Shown one piece after another: positions 33,454 to 41,322 of a stretch of 64,000 nucleotides of DNA. The position numbers and the translations under genes are program-made. Source of the DNA: JAUZRW01 sp034437755 (GTDB taxonomy: Bacteria; Chloroflexota; Anaerolineae; Aggregatilineales; Phototrophicaceae); NCBI GenBank assembly GCA_034437755.1, contig DAOTTV010000101.1, positions 7,652 to 71,651 of the forward strand, read 5' to 3'. The notes under the pieces are model-generated. The model saw only the letters and a list, made by a program, of their open reading frames with translations, was not told where the DNA came from and did not search any database. The first letter of the stretch is position 1, and each line of letters opens with the position of its first letter.

Positions 33454-34143
33454 ATGGGGTATCGCTCACGACATAATCAATCCGGCGCGCCGAACTGGTT
33501 TATCTTCTTATTAGGCATCGCGCTGATCTTCAGCATTTATTACTTGTGGAACAGCCTGCGCGATTATCTGCGGACCGGTGGCTTAAGCGTGGCACAGGCG
33601 ACGCAAATAGCACGCGTCGAGCGCACAGCGACGCAAGAACGCCGTATTCTACTAGAGACCGAATTGCCCACCGCACGCCCCACATCGACCCCGCGCCCGC
33701 CCTGTCGTGATTTTGAAGTAGTGGTCACCAGTGGTATCATGCGGCAGGCGGCCTCGACAGCATCCAACTACTTACAGACGCTCGAACGCGGGGCACAGGT
33801 TTGCGTGCTGGCTTCAGAAGAAGCGGGGGATGGTTATATGTGGTATCTGATCGACCGCGACCCGATCACGCGCCGGATCGAAATCGGCTACATGCGCGAA
33901 GACCTGATTCGCGCGCTGAACCCGACCCCAACCGCATCGAATACGCCGCTACCGTTCCCATCGGTGACCGCAACGCCCAGCCAAACGCCCGCCAACGCGC
34001 CCGATCGCTTGACGATCAACACGCCACGACCAGCACGCACGCTGACGAACACCCCCACCACGCCGAGCCTTACGCCGACCGCATCGCCCACGCCGACTGG
34101 GCCGGGGGTCGAGCTTTATAGATCGTGTGTCTCGCGGATATGA
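33454..34143 (+). CDS. membrane-anchored SH3-like protein with Thr/Pro tail
   Basis: The 229-residue protein has one N-terminal membrane helix (about 16-35), a helical segment and a Thr/Pro linker. A small domain follows (about 78-150) that reads as a bacterial SH3-type fold, with Val-Val-Thr-Ser-Gly and Arg-Ile-Glu-Ile-Gly-Tyr. The last 80 residues are almost entirely Thr, Pro, Ser and Ala, like many surface linkers. It resembles the tail of the TIR protein at 5031. The outer location is inferred. A GGAGG site lies 10 nt before the ATG. Its 3' end overlaps the convergent phosphatase gene by 28 bp, which is long for two real genes; the end may be trimmed. Confidence 0.72.
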   Translation: MGYRSRHNQSGAPNWFIFLLGIALIFSIYYLWNSLRDYLRTGGLSVAQATQIARVERTATQERRILLETELPTARPTSTPRPPCRDFEVVVTSGIMRQAASTASNYLQTLERGAQVCVLASEEAGDGYMWYLIDRDPITRRIEIGYMREDLIRALNPTPTASNTPLPFPSVTATPSQTPANAPDRLTINTPRPARTLTNTPTTPSLTPTASPTPTGPGVELYRSCVSRI

Positions 34144-34592
34144 TCGAGCAGGGCGCGACTGCCTTTGGTCACAAGATCGTACACGGTATCGAACTTGCCA
34201 TCATAATACGGGTCGGGCACTTCGCGCACGTCGGTTAAGCCGGCTTGGTTGGCATAATCGAGGAATAAGCGCACATCGACGGTGCTATCATCGGGCATGT
34301 GTGGGGTAATCTTGCTGAGGTTCGAGGCATCCATCGCCAGCACATAATCGAAGTCGTGCATATCACGCCGCCGGAACTGGCGTGCGCGTCCGTCATAGTC
34401 GATACCCTTGCGCTGGAGGACATCCAGCGTGCCCCGATGGGCGGTCTCGCCGGCGTGCCAGCTCCCCGTCCCCGCTGAGTCGATCATGATGTCAGCACTC
34501 AGACCAGCGTCATCCACCAGCGAGCGAAAGACGCCTTCCGCCATTGGCGAGCGGCAAATATTCCCCAGACACACAAATAAGACTTTAATCAT
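34116..34592 (-). CDS. low-molecular-weight protein-tyrosine phosphatase
   Basis: This 158-residue enzyme dephosphorylates phosphotyrosine (and in some cases phosphoarginine). The P-loop Cys-Leu-Gly-Asn-Ile-Cys-Arg-Ser begins at catalytic Cys8, with Cys13 and Arg14 in place. The general acid is in Asp-Pro-Tyr-Tyr-Asp-Gly near the C-terminus. Length and motif order are standard. In bacteria such enzymes often act with capsule or polysaccharide tyrosine kinases; a Wzz-like protein is encoded at 53571 but no kinase is seen. The gene overlaps the SH3-like gene tail-to-tail. Confidence 0.93.
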   Translation of the reverse strand: MIKVLFVCLGNICRSPMAEGVFRSLVDDAGLSADIMIDSAGTGSWHAGETAHRGTLDVLQRKGIDYDGRARQFRRRDMHDFDYVLAMDASNLSKITPHMPDDSTVDVRLFLDYANQAGLTDVREVPDPYYDGKFDTVYDLVTKGSRALLDHIRETHDL

Positions 34593-34690
34593 GATTTGCT
34601 GTTCTCCTGTCGTGCTTGTCCGTATTATTCATACCCGCCTACCGCGTTGATCGGGCAGAGTCGGGCTTGTTCAGCAACAGGATAACACAA

Positions 34691-34717
34691 ACAGGATGAC
34701 ACTATCCGTCATCCTGT
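34691..34717 (-). terminator. hairpin after the STAS-like gene
   Basis: Perfect 10-bp arms (ACAGGATGAC / GTCATCCTGT) with a 7-nt loop lie 40 nt downstream of the leftward gene ending at 34757. The leftward flank reads TTTGTGTT, a weak T-tract. Confidence 0.6.
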
Positions 34718-34756
34718 CGTGTAAGGTATGTGGAGGCGTAGCTGGTCACCGCGCAA

Positions 34757-35149
34757 TTAGAGCGCGAAGGGAATACTGCTATCTTTCTTGACAAGGGTCG
34801 CCATCGCCTCTTCATAGGTATCGACCACGCGATAACGCATCCGCATCATACGCGTGACGGAGCCTCTCAGGTTTTGTTTGATTGTATCTTCAGCGCCATA
34901 GATGACCATCCAGCCCATATTATCCTCGAAAAAGAGCGGGATCATAGCGGATGAGAGCATCATCGCGAGGTTCGGGTCATTTTGCGTCTGGCTCATATCA
35001 AGTAAAATGTGCGTTTGGTTTGTGCTACTATCCTGTAACATCTGGTTGATTCGGGTGGTAGCATCGTTGAGTGCAACCATGTTCAACTGCGTGTCGAACG
35101 CCCATCGAATAATCCGATTTTGCAGTTCCCAACTCAGTTGGTGTGTCAT
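34757..35149 (-). CDS. STAS-like protein, copy B
   Basis: The 130-residue product looks like a short alpha/beta domain similar in shape to the one encoded at 19578. It has two helices, a Thr-His-Ile-Leu-Leu-Asp-Met-Ser strand at about residue 45 and a Gly-Trp-Met-Val-Ile-Tyr-Gly strand. The Leu-Asp-Met-Ser (here) and Ile-Asp-Met-Thr (at 19578) strands end in a hydroxyl residue, as in SpoIIAA-type STAS proteins, where that residue is phosphorylated. It stands alone, upstream of a terminator-like hairpin. The family call is pattern-based and uncertain. Confidence 0.55.
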   Translation of the reverse strand: MTHQLSWELQNRIIRWAFDTQLNMVALNDATTRINQMLQDSSTNQTHILLDMSQTQNDPNLAMMLSSAMIPLFFEDNMGWMVIYGAEDTIKQNLRGSVTRMMRMRYRVVDTYEEAMATLVKKDSSIPFAL

Positions 35150-35362
35150 GGTGAATAATCCTATCTAATAATCTATCCATGTGGCTACAATACTTTAAGT
35201 ATACTGAATTTTCCTCAGTAAAAGTCATAAAGATTTGTAAAAAGTTAAGGCTGTATTGTTATCACGCAATATCACGCTTGCCAGCGGACAGGCGATCTAT
35301 CACTTTGCACGGGTGACCTTCTGCCTACAGTTACGGCGCTGTATTCACTCTTAACGTTCGCA

Positions 35363-35371
35363 TGTTACAAT
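35363..35371 (+). promoter_or_regulatory. extended -10 promoter of the acyl-CoA synthetase gene
   Basis: TGT-TACAAT lies 41 nt before the ATG at 35412. Confidence 0.5.
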
Positions 35372-35411
35372 GCACGTCGGTGAATGAAAGATACAAACAT
35401 TAAGGACAACT

Positions 35412-38135
35412 ATGGCAGAAAATGGCGCACGGACGCGGACTCCTTCGCTCGATAAAATCTTCAAACCGACCAACGTCGCAGTCATCGGCGCGACTGAAAA
35501 AGAAGGCAGTGTCGGACGTACGATCCTCAAGAACTTGATTACCAATCCTTTCGGGGGCACGATTTTTCCGGTCAATCCTAAGCGACCGAACGTCCTCGGC
35601 ATCCAAGCCTATAAATCTATTCGCGATATTTCAGTGCCGATTAATCTGGCAGTGATCGTCACACCGGCGAAGATTGTGCCGACTGTGGTACAAGAGTGTG
35701 TCGATGAAGGCGTTGAAGGCTGTATCATCATTTCGGCAGGCTTCAAAGAAATTGGCGAAGAAGGTGCACAGCTCGAGCAAGAAATCCTCGACATTGCACG
35801 CGGCAAGATGCGTATCATCGGGCCTAACTGTCTCGGCGTGATGTTGCCGCTCCACGGCATGAACGCGACCTTCGCCGGCGGGATGGCAAACCCGGGCAAC
35901 GTCGCGTTCATCAGCCAATCCGGCGCGATTTGCACCGCCGTCCTCGATTGGAGCTACGAAGAGAACGTCGGCTTCAGCGCATTTATTTCGATCGGCTCGA
36001 TGCTCGATGTCGATTGGGGCGATTTGATTTACTACCTCGGCGATGACCCGCGCACCCAGAGCATCGTGATTTACATGGAATCAGTCGGCGATGATGCGCG
36101 GTCGTTTTTATCTGCCGCGCGCGAAGTCGCCCTGAAGAAGCCGATCATCGTCATCAAAGCCGGACGCACCGCCCAAGCCGCCGCCGCCGCCGCATCCCAC
36201 ACCGGATCGCTGACGGGCAGTGACGAAGTGCTGGATGCCGCCTTCCGGCGGTCGGGCATTTTGCGCGTCGATCGCATTGAAGATGTCTTCTACATGGCTG
36301 AAATTCTGGCGAAGCAACCGCGTCCGAAGGACAACCGCCTGACGATTGTCACCAATGCGGGCGGGCCCGGTGTGCTGGCAACCGACGCGCTCATCACGGG
36401 TGGTGGTCGCCTGACCGAAATCAGCGATGAGACGATGGACGAACTGAACAGCTTCTTGCCCAGCGCATGGAGCCACAACAACCCGATTGATATTCTGGGG
36501 GATGCACAACCAGAAGTCTACGCCAAGACGCTGGAAATCGCAGCGCGTGACCCCAACAGCGACGGGCTGATGGTGATCCTCACGCCGCAGGACATGACCG
36601 ACCCCACCGCCACCGCCGAAGCTCTCCGCAATTACTCGCAAATCGAAGGCAAACCGGTGATCGCCAGTTGGATGGGCGGGTCGAACGTGCGCTATGGCGA
36701 GCGCATCCTCAATCGTGCTGGCATCCCGACGTATGAGTATCCGGATACGGCGGTGCGTCTGTTCAACTATATGTGGAAGTATAACTATAACCTGCGCGCG
36801 CTCTACGAAACGCCCGGCTTGCCCGAAGACTTAGATACATCGCCGCCGGATCGCGAGATTGTCGCGGAGATCATCGCCCAAGCCCGCGCCGAAGGACGCA
36901 CAATCCTGACCGAATATGAATCGAAGAAAGTACTCGGGGCGTATCAGATTCCGATTACGCCGCAGGAAATCGCCGAAGACACCGATAGCCCCGCTGACGC
37001 AGTCGCCTGTGCTGAAGCGATGGGGTATCCCGTCGTGCTCAAGCTCAACAGTCGCACCGTCACCCACAAGACCGATGTCGGCGGCGTGCAACTCGACCTG
37101 ACCAATGCCGACGAGGTACACGCCGCGTGGCAACGCATCAAAGATGGCGTGACCCAAGCCCACAGCGCCGACGATTTCCACGGCGTATCGATCCAACCGA
37201 TGGTCAAGGCAGCTGATGCTTACGAACTGATCATCGGCAGCAGTGTCGATCCGCAGTTCGGGCCTGTGATCCTGTTCGGGTCGGGTGGGTCGCTGGTTGA
37301 GGTCTTCAAGGATCGGGCGCTAGCACTGCCGCCGCTATCGACCACGCTCGCCCGCCGCATGATGGAACAGACCAAAATCTACGAGGCGCTAAGAGGCGTG
37401 CGCGGTCGTAAATCGGTTGATATGACGGCGCTGGGCAATATGATGGTGCGCTTCAGCCAATTGGTGGTCGAACAACCGTGGATTGCTGAGTGCGACATCA
37501 ACCCGCTACTCGCATCCGAGAGTCAGCTGATTGCGCTGGATGGGCGCGTGGTCTTGCATCCGGTAGATACGCCCGAAGAAGACCTGCCGCGCATGGCTAT
37601 TCGTCCTTATCCGCACCAATATGAGGACGACTTCAACTCGGAACAGGATAACGATTTCTACATTCGTCCTATTCGTCCCGAAGACGAACCGTTGATGATC
37701 CCCTTCCATGAGTCGCTCTCTGAGCGCACGGTGCAACTGCGCTACTTCACCCCGATGAACCTGCGCCAGCGGACATCGCACGAACGGCTCTCGCGCATTG
37801 TCTTCATCGATTATGACCGCGAGATGGCACTGGTCGCCATCCATCAGAACCCTAAGACGAACAAAGGCGAAGTGGCGGCAGTCGGTCGCTTGACCAAACT
37901 GCACACGGGCGATACAGCAGAGTTCGCGATTATCGTCAGCGATCGTTTTCAAGGACAGGGCTTAGGGCAAGAGATTCTCATGCGTTTAATCAGCATCGGG
38001 CGCGACGAAGACCTGTATTCGATCACCGGTTACATCCTACCCGAGAACACTGGCATGTTAAATCTCGCTGAGAAGCTGGGCTTCACACAGAAGACCAACG
38101 ACGAAGGCGTGATCGAAGCGACGCTGGTGTTATAA
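35412..38135 (+). CDS. ADP-forming acetyl/acyl-CoA synthetase fused to GNAT
   Basis: The 907-residue protein joins a full NDP-forming acyl-CoA synthetase to a GNAT acetyltransferase. Domains in order: CoA-binding (about 10-140), two succinyl-CoA-ligase-like domains (about 150-470) with the phospho-His at residue 263 (Ala-Ser-His-Thr-Gly), ATP-grasp (about 485-705), and GNAT (about 745-905) with Arg-Phe-Gln-Gly-Gln-Gly-Leu-Gly-Gln-Glu. This is the domain set of Pat-type protein acetyltransferases. In Pat the synthetase half can be inactive; here the His is present, so it may make ATP from acyl-CoA. It is followed by a strong terminator and the convergent citrate synthase gene. Confidence 0.93.
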   Translation: MAENGARTRTPSLDKIFKPTNVAVIGATEKEGSVGRTILKNLITNPFGGTIFPVNPKRPNVLGIQAYKSIRDISVPINLAVIVTPAKIVPTVVQECVDEGVEGCIIISAGFKEIGEEGAQLEQEILDIARGKMRIIGPNCLGVMLPLHGMNATFAGGMANPGNVAFISQSGAICTAVLDWSYEENVGFSAFISIGSMLDVDWGDLIYYLGDDPRTQSIVIYMESVGDDARSFLSAAREVALKKPIIVIKAGRTAQAAAAAASHTGSLTGSDEVLDAAFRRSGILRVDRIEDVFYMAEILAKQPRPKDNRLTIVTNAGGPGVLATDALITGGGRLTEISDETMDELNSFLPSAWSHNNPIDILGDAQPEVYAKTLEIAARDPNSDGLMVILTPQDMTDPTATAEALRNYSQIEGKPVIASWMGGSNVRYGERILNRAGIPTYEYPDTAVRLFNYMWKYNYNLRALYETPGLPEDLDTSPPDREIVAEIIAQARAEGRTILTEYESKKVLGAYQIPITPQEIAEDTDSPADAVACAEAMGYPVVLKLNSRTVTHKTDVGGVQLDLTNADEVHAAWQRIKDGVTQAHSADDFHGVSIQPMVKAADAYELIIGSSVDPQFGPVILFGSGGSLVEVFKDRALALPPLSTTLARRMMEQTKIYEALRGVRGRKSVDMTALGNMMVRFSQLVVEQPWIAECDINPLLASESQLIALDGRVVLHPVDTPEEDLPRMAIRPYPHQYEDDFNSEQDNDFYIRPIRPEDEPLMIPFHESLSERTVQLRYFTPMNLRQRTSHERLSRIVFIDYDREMALVAIHQNPKTNKGEVAAVGRLTKLHTGDTAEFAIIVSDRFQGQGLGQEILMRLISIGRDEDLYSITGYILPENTGMLNLAEKLGFTQKTNDEGVIEATLVL

Positions 38136-38175
38136 GAGCGATAGTCACTGCCCACCACGGGCAGCAGTGCATCAA

Positions 38176-38210
38176 AAACGGGCGTGTCACACGGTGTGAC
38201 GCGCCCGTTT
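38176..38210. terminator. bidirectional terminator between synthetase and citrate synthase
   Basis: A 16-bp stem with one G-U pair (AAACGGGCG... / ...CGCCCGTTT) and a CGG loop. It has A residues before and T residues after the stem, so it can work in both directions for the two convergent genes. Confidence 0.85.
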
Positions 38211-38227
38211 GCGTATGACGTATCGGT

Positions 38228-39364
38228 TTAGCGTTCAGCAACCGGTGTCCACGAGAGATCTTCCGGCCCGACGTATTGCCCCTTGGGACGGATCAAGCGC
38301 CCTCCCATCTGGTCGACGATATGCGCTGTCCAGCCTGCCATCCGTGCCATCACGAAGAGCGGCGTAAACATATCAATATCAAGATCGAGCGTATACAGCA
38401 CGATCGCGCTGTAATAATCAACGTTGGGGAACAGCTTGCGTTCGATGAAGAAGTCATCGGTACGAGCGGCGGCGTCCAGCTTGACGGCAATGTCATACCA
38501 TTTGCTGTTGCCGCTGTTCTCTGCCAGTGCTTTGGCGCGGTCTTTCAGTACGCCAGCACGGGGGTCGGGTGCTTTGTAGACGCGGTGCCCCATACCCATA
38601 ATGCGGCGATCACCATTCTTGACGTTTTTATCAAACCAGTCCTGCACGTTATCCGGCTCGCCAATTTCGAGGAACATCTTCATCGCTTCGGCATTTGCGC
38701 CACCGTGTGAGGGCCCCTTAAGCGCACCAATCGCGGCGACGACCGCGCTGTGCATATCGCTGGTAGTGGCTGTGACAACGCGACTGGTGAAGGTGCTAGC
38801 GTTCATACCGTGTTCTGCCAGCAGGACGAGATAAGCGTTGACGGCATCGACTGCGGTCGGGTCAGGATCATTGCCGGTCATCATGTAGACGAAATTCTGT
38901 GCGAGGGTCAAATCTTCACGCGGGGTGATGGGGTCTCGCCCTTTGCTGATGCGCGTCCATGCGGCACAAATCGTCGTCACCTGCCCTAACATACGCATCG
39001 CTTTGGCGCGGGCAAGATCTTTATCGTGCAAGTCTTCGGCATCGGGATCATATGCCGAGAGCATTGACGTTGCCGTGCGGACGACCGCCATCGCCGGCGT
39101 GTCTTTCGGTAAAGTTTGCATGAGGTCTGACACGGGATCAGGCAGGACAGCTTGCTTGGCAATCGACGTGCGGAGTTCTTCGAGTTCATCGGCATTTGGC
39201 AGGCGTACATGATGAAGCAGGTACACGACTTCTTCAAAAAGCGCGTGCGCGGCGAGATCTTCGATCGAATAGCCGGAATAAATCAGTTTCCCCTCAGCAC
39301 CGTTGACGAGGCTTGTCGTGATGTCTGCAACAACGATTCCCTCTAAACCACCTTTGTTTGCCAT
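38228..39364 (-). CDS. gltA: citrate synthase
   Basis: Citrate synthase condenses acetyl-CoA with oxaloacetate at the entry to the TCA cycle. The 378-residue product has the catalytic residues in order: His in Leu-Ala-Glu-His-Gly-Met-Asn-Ala-Ser, His in Met-Gly-Met-Gly-His-Arg-Val-Tyr, and Asp in Pro-Asn-Val-Asp-Tyr-Tyr-Ser. This length fits the short bacterial type; a 2-methylcitrate synthase cannot be excluded. AAGGAG lies just before the ATG at 39364. An extended -10 promoter is seen about 165 nt upstream. It faces an acyl-CoA synthetase gene, a fitting metabolic neighbour. Confidence 0.93.
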   Translation of the reverse strand: MANKGGLEGIVVADITTSLVNGAEGKLIYSGYSIEDLAAHALFEEVVYLLHHVRLPNADELEELRTSIAKQAVLPDPVSDLMQTLPKDTPAMAVVRTATSMLSAYDPDAEDLHDKDLARAKAMRMLGQVTTICAAWTRISKGRDPITPREDLTLAQNFVYMMTGNDPDPTAVDAVNAYLVLLAEHGMNASTFTSRVVTATTSDMHSAVVAAIGALKGPSHGGANAEAMKMFLEIGEPDNVQDWFDKNVKNGDRRIMGMGHRVYKAPDPRAGVLKDRAKALAENSGNSKWYDIAVKLDAAARTDDFFIERKLFPNVDYYSAIVLYTLDLDIDMFTPLFVMARMAGWTAHIVDQMGGRLIRPKGQYVGPEDLSWTPVAER

Positions 39365-39528
39365 GGGTTTCTCCTTCTTTGCGTCATAAATTGGAAAAAT
39401 TAATTAATGTCAAAAAGACCTTGTGTAAAGCACGCCCTGTCTGGTGGACACGAAGCCAATAGCTCTTAATTTGTAGAAAATACCAAATCGAGGTGTTCAT
39501 CTATTTGGGCTGATTTGCTATCTGAACT

Positions 39529-39537
39529 AGTATAGCA
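39529..39537 (-). promoter_or_regulatory. candidate extended -10 promoter of citrate synthase
   Basis: Leftward TGC-TATACT lies about 165 nt upstream of the citrate synthase start. The distance implies a long 5' untranslated region, so this is less certain than the others. Confidence 0.35.
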
Positions 39538-39666
39538 TCCTGCCAAATGTCTATCAACCTTATCTAATATTAATTTGAGGTATTTTTCACAATCAGAATA
39601 ATCGATCATAGACGATTGCACCGCCGCACGATCACAGCATCTAGGCTTTATCTATGCGAACCACAG

Positions 39667-39695
39667 CAGACCACACGATGCGTGCGTGTGGTCTG
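39667..39695. repeat. perfect 10-bp inverted repeat
   Basis: CAGACCACAC (39667-39676) and GTGTGGTCTG (39686-39695) with a 9-nt loop. There is no T-run on either side, so it is not an ordinary terminator; operator or RNA structure are possible. Confidence 0.6.
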
Positions 39696-39939
39696 TCACT
39701 ATCTATCAGCTTAATGACAATACAATACATTGTCAACATTGATATTATAATCAATATATTTAGGCGCAGGAATATATATAAGTTCAGGCTTGTATTAGTC
39801 ATAAGTATTTGCTAACGTACAGATATGACTGATAAACGCAATGACTCGCGCCAACTGACAACCTGTATGATGTGTTGTATGACTGGGATGTAACCAGATT
39901 TTGGCGTGCGCGATCATCGCGCGAGAATGTGACGATCAC

Positions 39940-39970
39940 AGAGCGAGCCGAAATCCGGTTCGCTCTTTTT
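39940..39970 (+). terminator. intrinsic terminator of an unannotated transcript
   Basis: An 11-bp stem with one G-U pair (AGAGCGAGCCG / CGGTTCGCTCT) is followed by TTTT. No open frame ends just before it, so it likely ends a small RNA. Confidence 0.75.
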
Positions 39971-40007
39971 GCTTAGGCTCATGTGTACACGTTCGACATA
40001 AGAGCGT

Positions 40008-40037
40008 TTGCTTAAACACGGGCACACTTGGTAAGAT
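40008..40037 (+). promoter_or_regulatory. candidate promoter of the JAMM / tRNA-Cys / sulfur-carrier cluster
   Basis: TTGCTT (40008-40013) and TAAGAT (40032-40037) are 18 bp apart, and the -10 is preceded by TG-G. It lies 67 nt before the JAMM start and just after the terminator at 39970. Confidence 0.35.
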
Positions 40038-40104
40038 ACCGGCTCTGTGCCTGCGTCCAACTAAGCGGGATCGCACGTAAAAACCATGAGGTGAACAGCA
40101 GAGC

Positions 40105-40533
40105 ATGAGGATCGAAATCAACGAAGATTTACAAGCGCGTATTATGCAACAGATGGAAGCGACCTTCCCCAACGAGGGCGGCGGTTTCTTGCTGGGCGAT
40201 AAGACAGCGGACAGGGTTCATATCCGCGATGTCATCCAGATTGATAACGTCTTTGAGACGGAAGAGCAATATCATCGTTATGCGATGACACCGCAGAACT
40301 GGATGCAGATGGAAGATACCGCAGACGCACGCGGCTTGACGCTGGTCGGCTATTACCACAGCCATCCCAATCATCCCGCGATGCCGTCCGAGTATGACCG
40401 TGAACATGCCCTGCCGAACTTCGTGTATCTCATCACGTCGGTACGAGAGGGCACAGCAGTCGAGATGCTGGCATGGGAACTGGCACGAGATCGCAGTCAG
40501 TTTGACGCGCGCGAACTACAGGTGATTTCGTAA
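40105..40533 (+). CDS. JAMM (M67/Mov34) metalloprotease
   Basis: This 142-residue zinc protease has the full JAMM motif: Glu24 (Pro-Asn-Glu-Gly-Gly-Gly), His85 and His87 (Tyr-His-Ser-His-Pro), Ser95 and Asp98 (Pro-Ser-Glu-Tyr-Asp). JAMM proteases cut after Gly-Gly of ubiquitin-like proteins. In Mycobacterium the homolog Mec releases cysteine from the sulfur carrier CysO. Here a sulfur carrier (40806) and a MoeB-rhodanese (41323) follow, so a CysO-type cysteine route or ubiquitin-like processing is likely. The ATG follows GAGGTGAACAGCAG. The tRNA-Cys gene begins 13 nt after the stop. Confidence 0.92.
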   Translation: MRIEINEDLQARIMQQMEATFPNEGGGFLLGDKTADRVHIRDVIQIDNVFETEEQYHRYAMTPQNWMQMEDTADARGLTLVGYYHSHPNHPAMPSEYDREHALPNFVYLITSVREGTAVEMLAWELARDRSQFDARELQVIS

Positions 40534-40546
40534 CTCAAAATCCTAT

Positions 40547-40618
40547 GGTGCGGTGGCAGAGTGGTCATGCGACGGTTTGCAAAACCGTTTGACGCGGGTT
40601 CGACTCCCGCTCATACCT
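40547..40618 (+). tRNA. tRNA-Cys (GCA)
   Basis: The cloverleaf is: D-arm GCA-loop-TGC, anticodon stem ACGGT/ACCGT with loop TTGCAAA (anticodon GCA), a 5-nt variable loop, T-arm GCGGG-TTCGACT-CCCGC, and discriminator T. The CCA end is not encoded. The acceptor stem (GGTGCGG with TCATACC) has a C-A mismatch at the fifth pair and two G-U pairs, which is unusual. It lies inside the JAMM/sulfur-carrier cluster, 13 nt after the protease gene. Confidence 0.9.
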
Positions 40619-40805
40619 CATATCCACATAGAGCAAGAGGCATGAAAGCGATACAGCCCTGATGACCGAGCCACAATAGACAGCAGACGACTCACGCAGT
40701 TATCGGCAACTCGGTTAACCCAAAATATTGGCAATATAGTAAGTTTTTACGATGGATATTGATCCTAATTTACGAAATGACCATCCCTGAGAGAGGATAA
40801 TACGC

Positions 40806-41078
40806 ATGGCAAGCATCAAAATCCCAACCCCCTTACGACAATACACCGGCGACCAAGCTATCGTTGAAGCTGATGGCACCACCGTTGCCGAAGCCCTGCA
40901 AAGCCTCGTGACGCAGTATCCTGAACTTGAACAGCATATTTTCAACGATGGGCAATTGCGGAGTTTCGTCAACGTGTTCTTAGACGATGAAGACATCCGC
41001 TTTTTGGACGGCGAAGCCACCGAAATCGCCAACGACACCAACCTACGTATCATCCCAAGCATCGCCGGCGGGCGGTAA
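40806..41078 (+). CDS. ubiquitin-like sulfur carrier (MoaD/ThiS/CysO family)
   Basis: The 90-residue product has the beta-grasp fold of MoaD/ThiS: N-terminal strand Ile-Lys-Ile-Pro, a Leu-Arg-Gln-Tyr-Thr loop, Thr-Val-Ala-Glu-Ala-Leu, Val-Asn-Val-Phe-Leu-Asp and the terminal Ile-Ala-Gly-Gly-Arg. Family members are adenylated on the terminal Gly-Gly by MoeB-like enzymes and carry sulfur as a thiocarboxylate. Here an Arg follows Gly-Gly, so the active end may need trimming; the JAMM protease upstream could do that. Sequence and context fit CysO best, but MoaD or ThiS are not excluded. An AGAGAGG site precedes the ATG. Confidence 0.88.
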   Translation: MASIKIPTPLRQYTGDQAIVEADGTTVAEALQSLVTQYPELEQHIFNDGQLRSFVNVFLDDEDIRFLDGEATEIANDTNLRIIPSIAGGR

Positions 41079-41156
41079 CAGGCGCGCATGGTTGACCCTA
41101 GCGCTTATTAGTCAGTAAGGTTCTTTCGTATCTTGCGTGGTCAGGCTCTTTTTGTC

Positions 41157-41247
41157 CCCTTTTTTCAAAAAGGGAACGCCAAGAACTTTTGCTTTTTTGA
41201 ACACTATGCGTTCAAAATGAACAAGGTCAAGGAACGACAGTTCCTTG
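41157..41247. repeat. three hairpins between sulfur carrier and MoeB-rhodanese genes
   Basis: Three stem-loops follow closely: 41157-41174 (CCCTTTT/AAAAGGG), 41195-41217 (TTTTGAAC/GTTCAAAA, perfect 8 bp) and 41228-41247 (CAAGGAAC/GTTCCTTG, perfect 8 bp). They fill a 245-bp gap with no gene. They may form a leader or attenuation structure for the following gene. Confidence 0.55.
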
Positions 41248-41253
41248 TGAGAG

Positions 41254-41305
41254 TGTGGGGGTAAAGCCTCGGCAACAACAACCACGCGAAATTCCAAAGA
41301 GCCGT
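41254..41305 (+). repeat. dispersed intergenic repeat, copy A
   Basis: Two blocks, TGTGGGGGTAA (41254-41264) and a 26-nt block (41280-41305), recur inverted at 47084-47128, with 11/11 and 25/26 matches. Block spacing differs (15 versus 8 nt). Confidence 0.75.
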
Positions 41306-41322
41306 CAGTAAAAGGATAACTC

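Larger units (their letters stand above)
39365..40104. other. 740-bp non-coding region
   Basis: This gap holds no convincing gene. It contains the candidate citrate synthase promoter (39529-39537), a 10-bp perfect hairpin (39667-39695), an AT-rich stretch (39710-39790), a GCGCGAT palindrome (39908-39922), an intrinsic terminator (39940-39970) and a candidate promoter for the JAMM gene (40008-40037). The terminator implies a short RNA transcribed from about 39840. Confidence 0.7.

Noticed and set aside
33900..34110. Simple sequence repeat in the tail of the SH3-like gene
   Set aside because: It is codon-driven Thr/Pro low complexity, not a tandem DNA repeat.
39936..40172. 78-residue leftward open frame in the gap before the JAMM gene
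   Set aside because: It overlaps the terminator and the JAMM start, has no ribosome site and odd Cys/Arg-rich composition.
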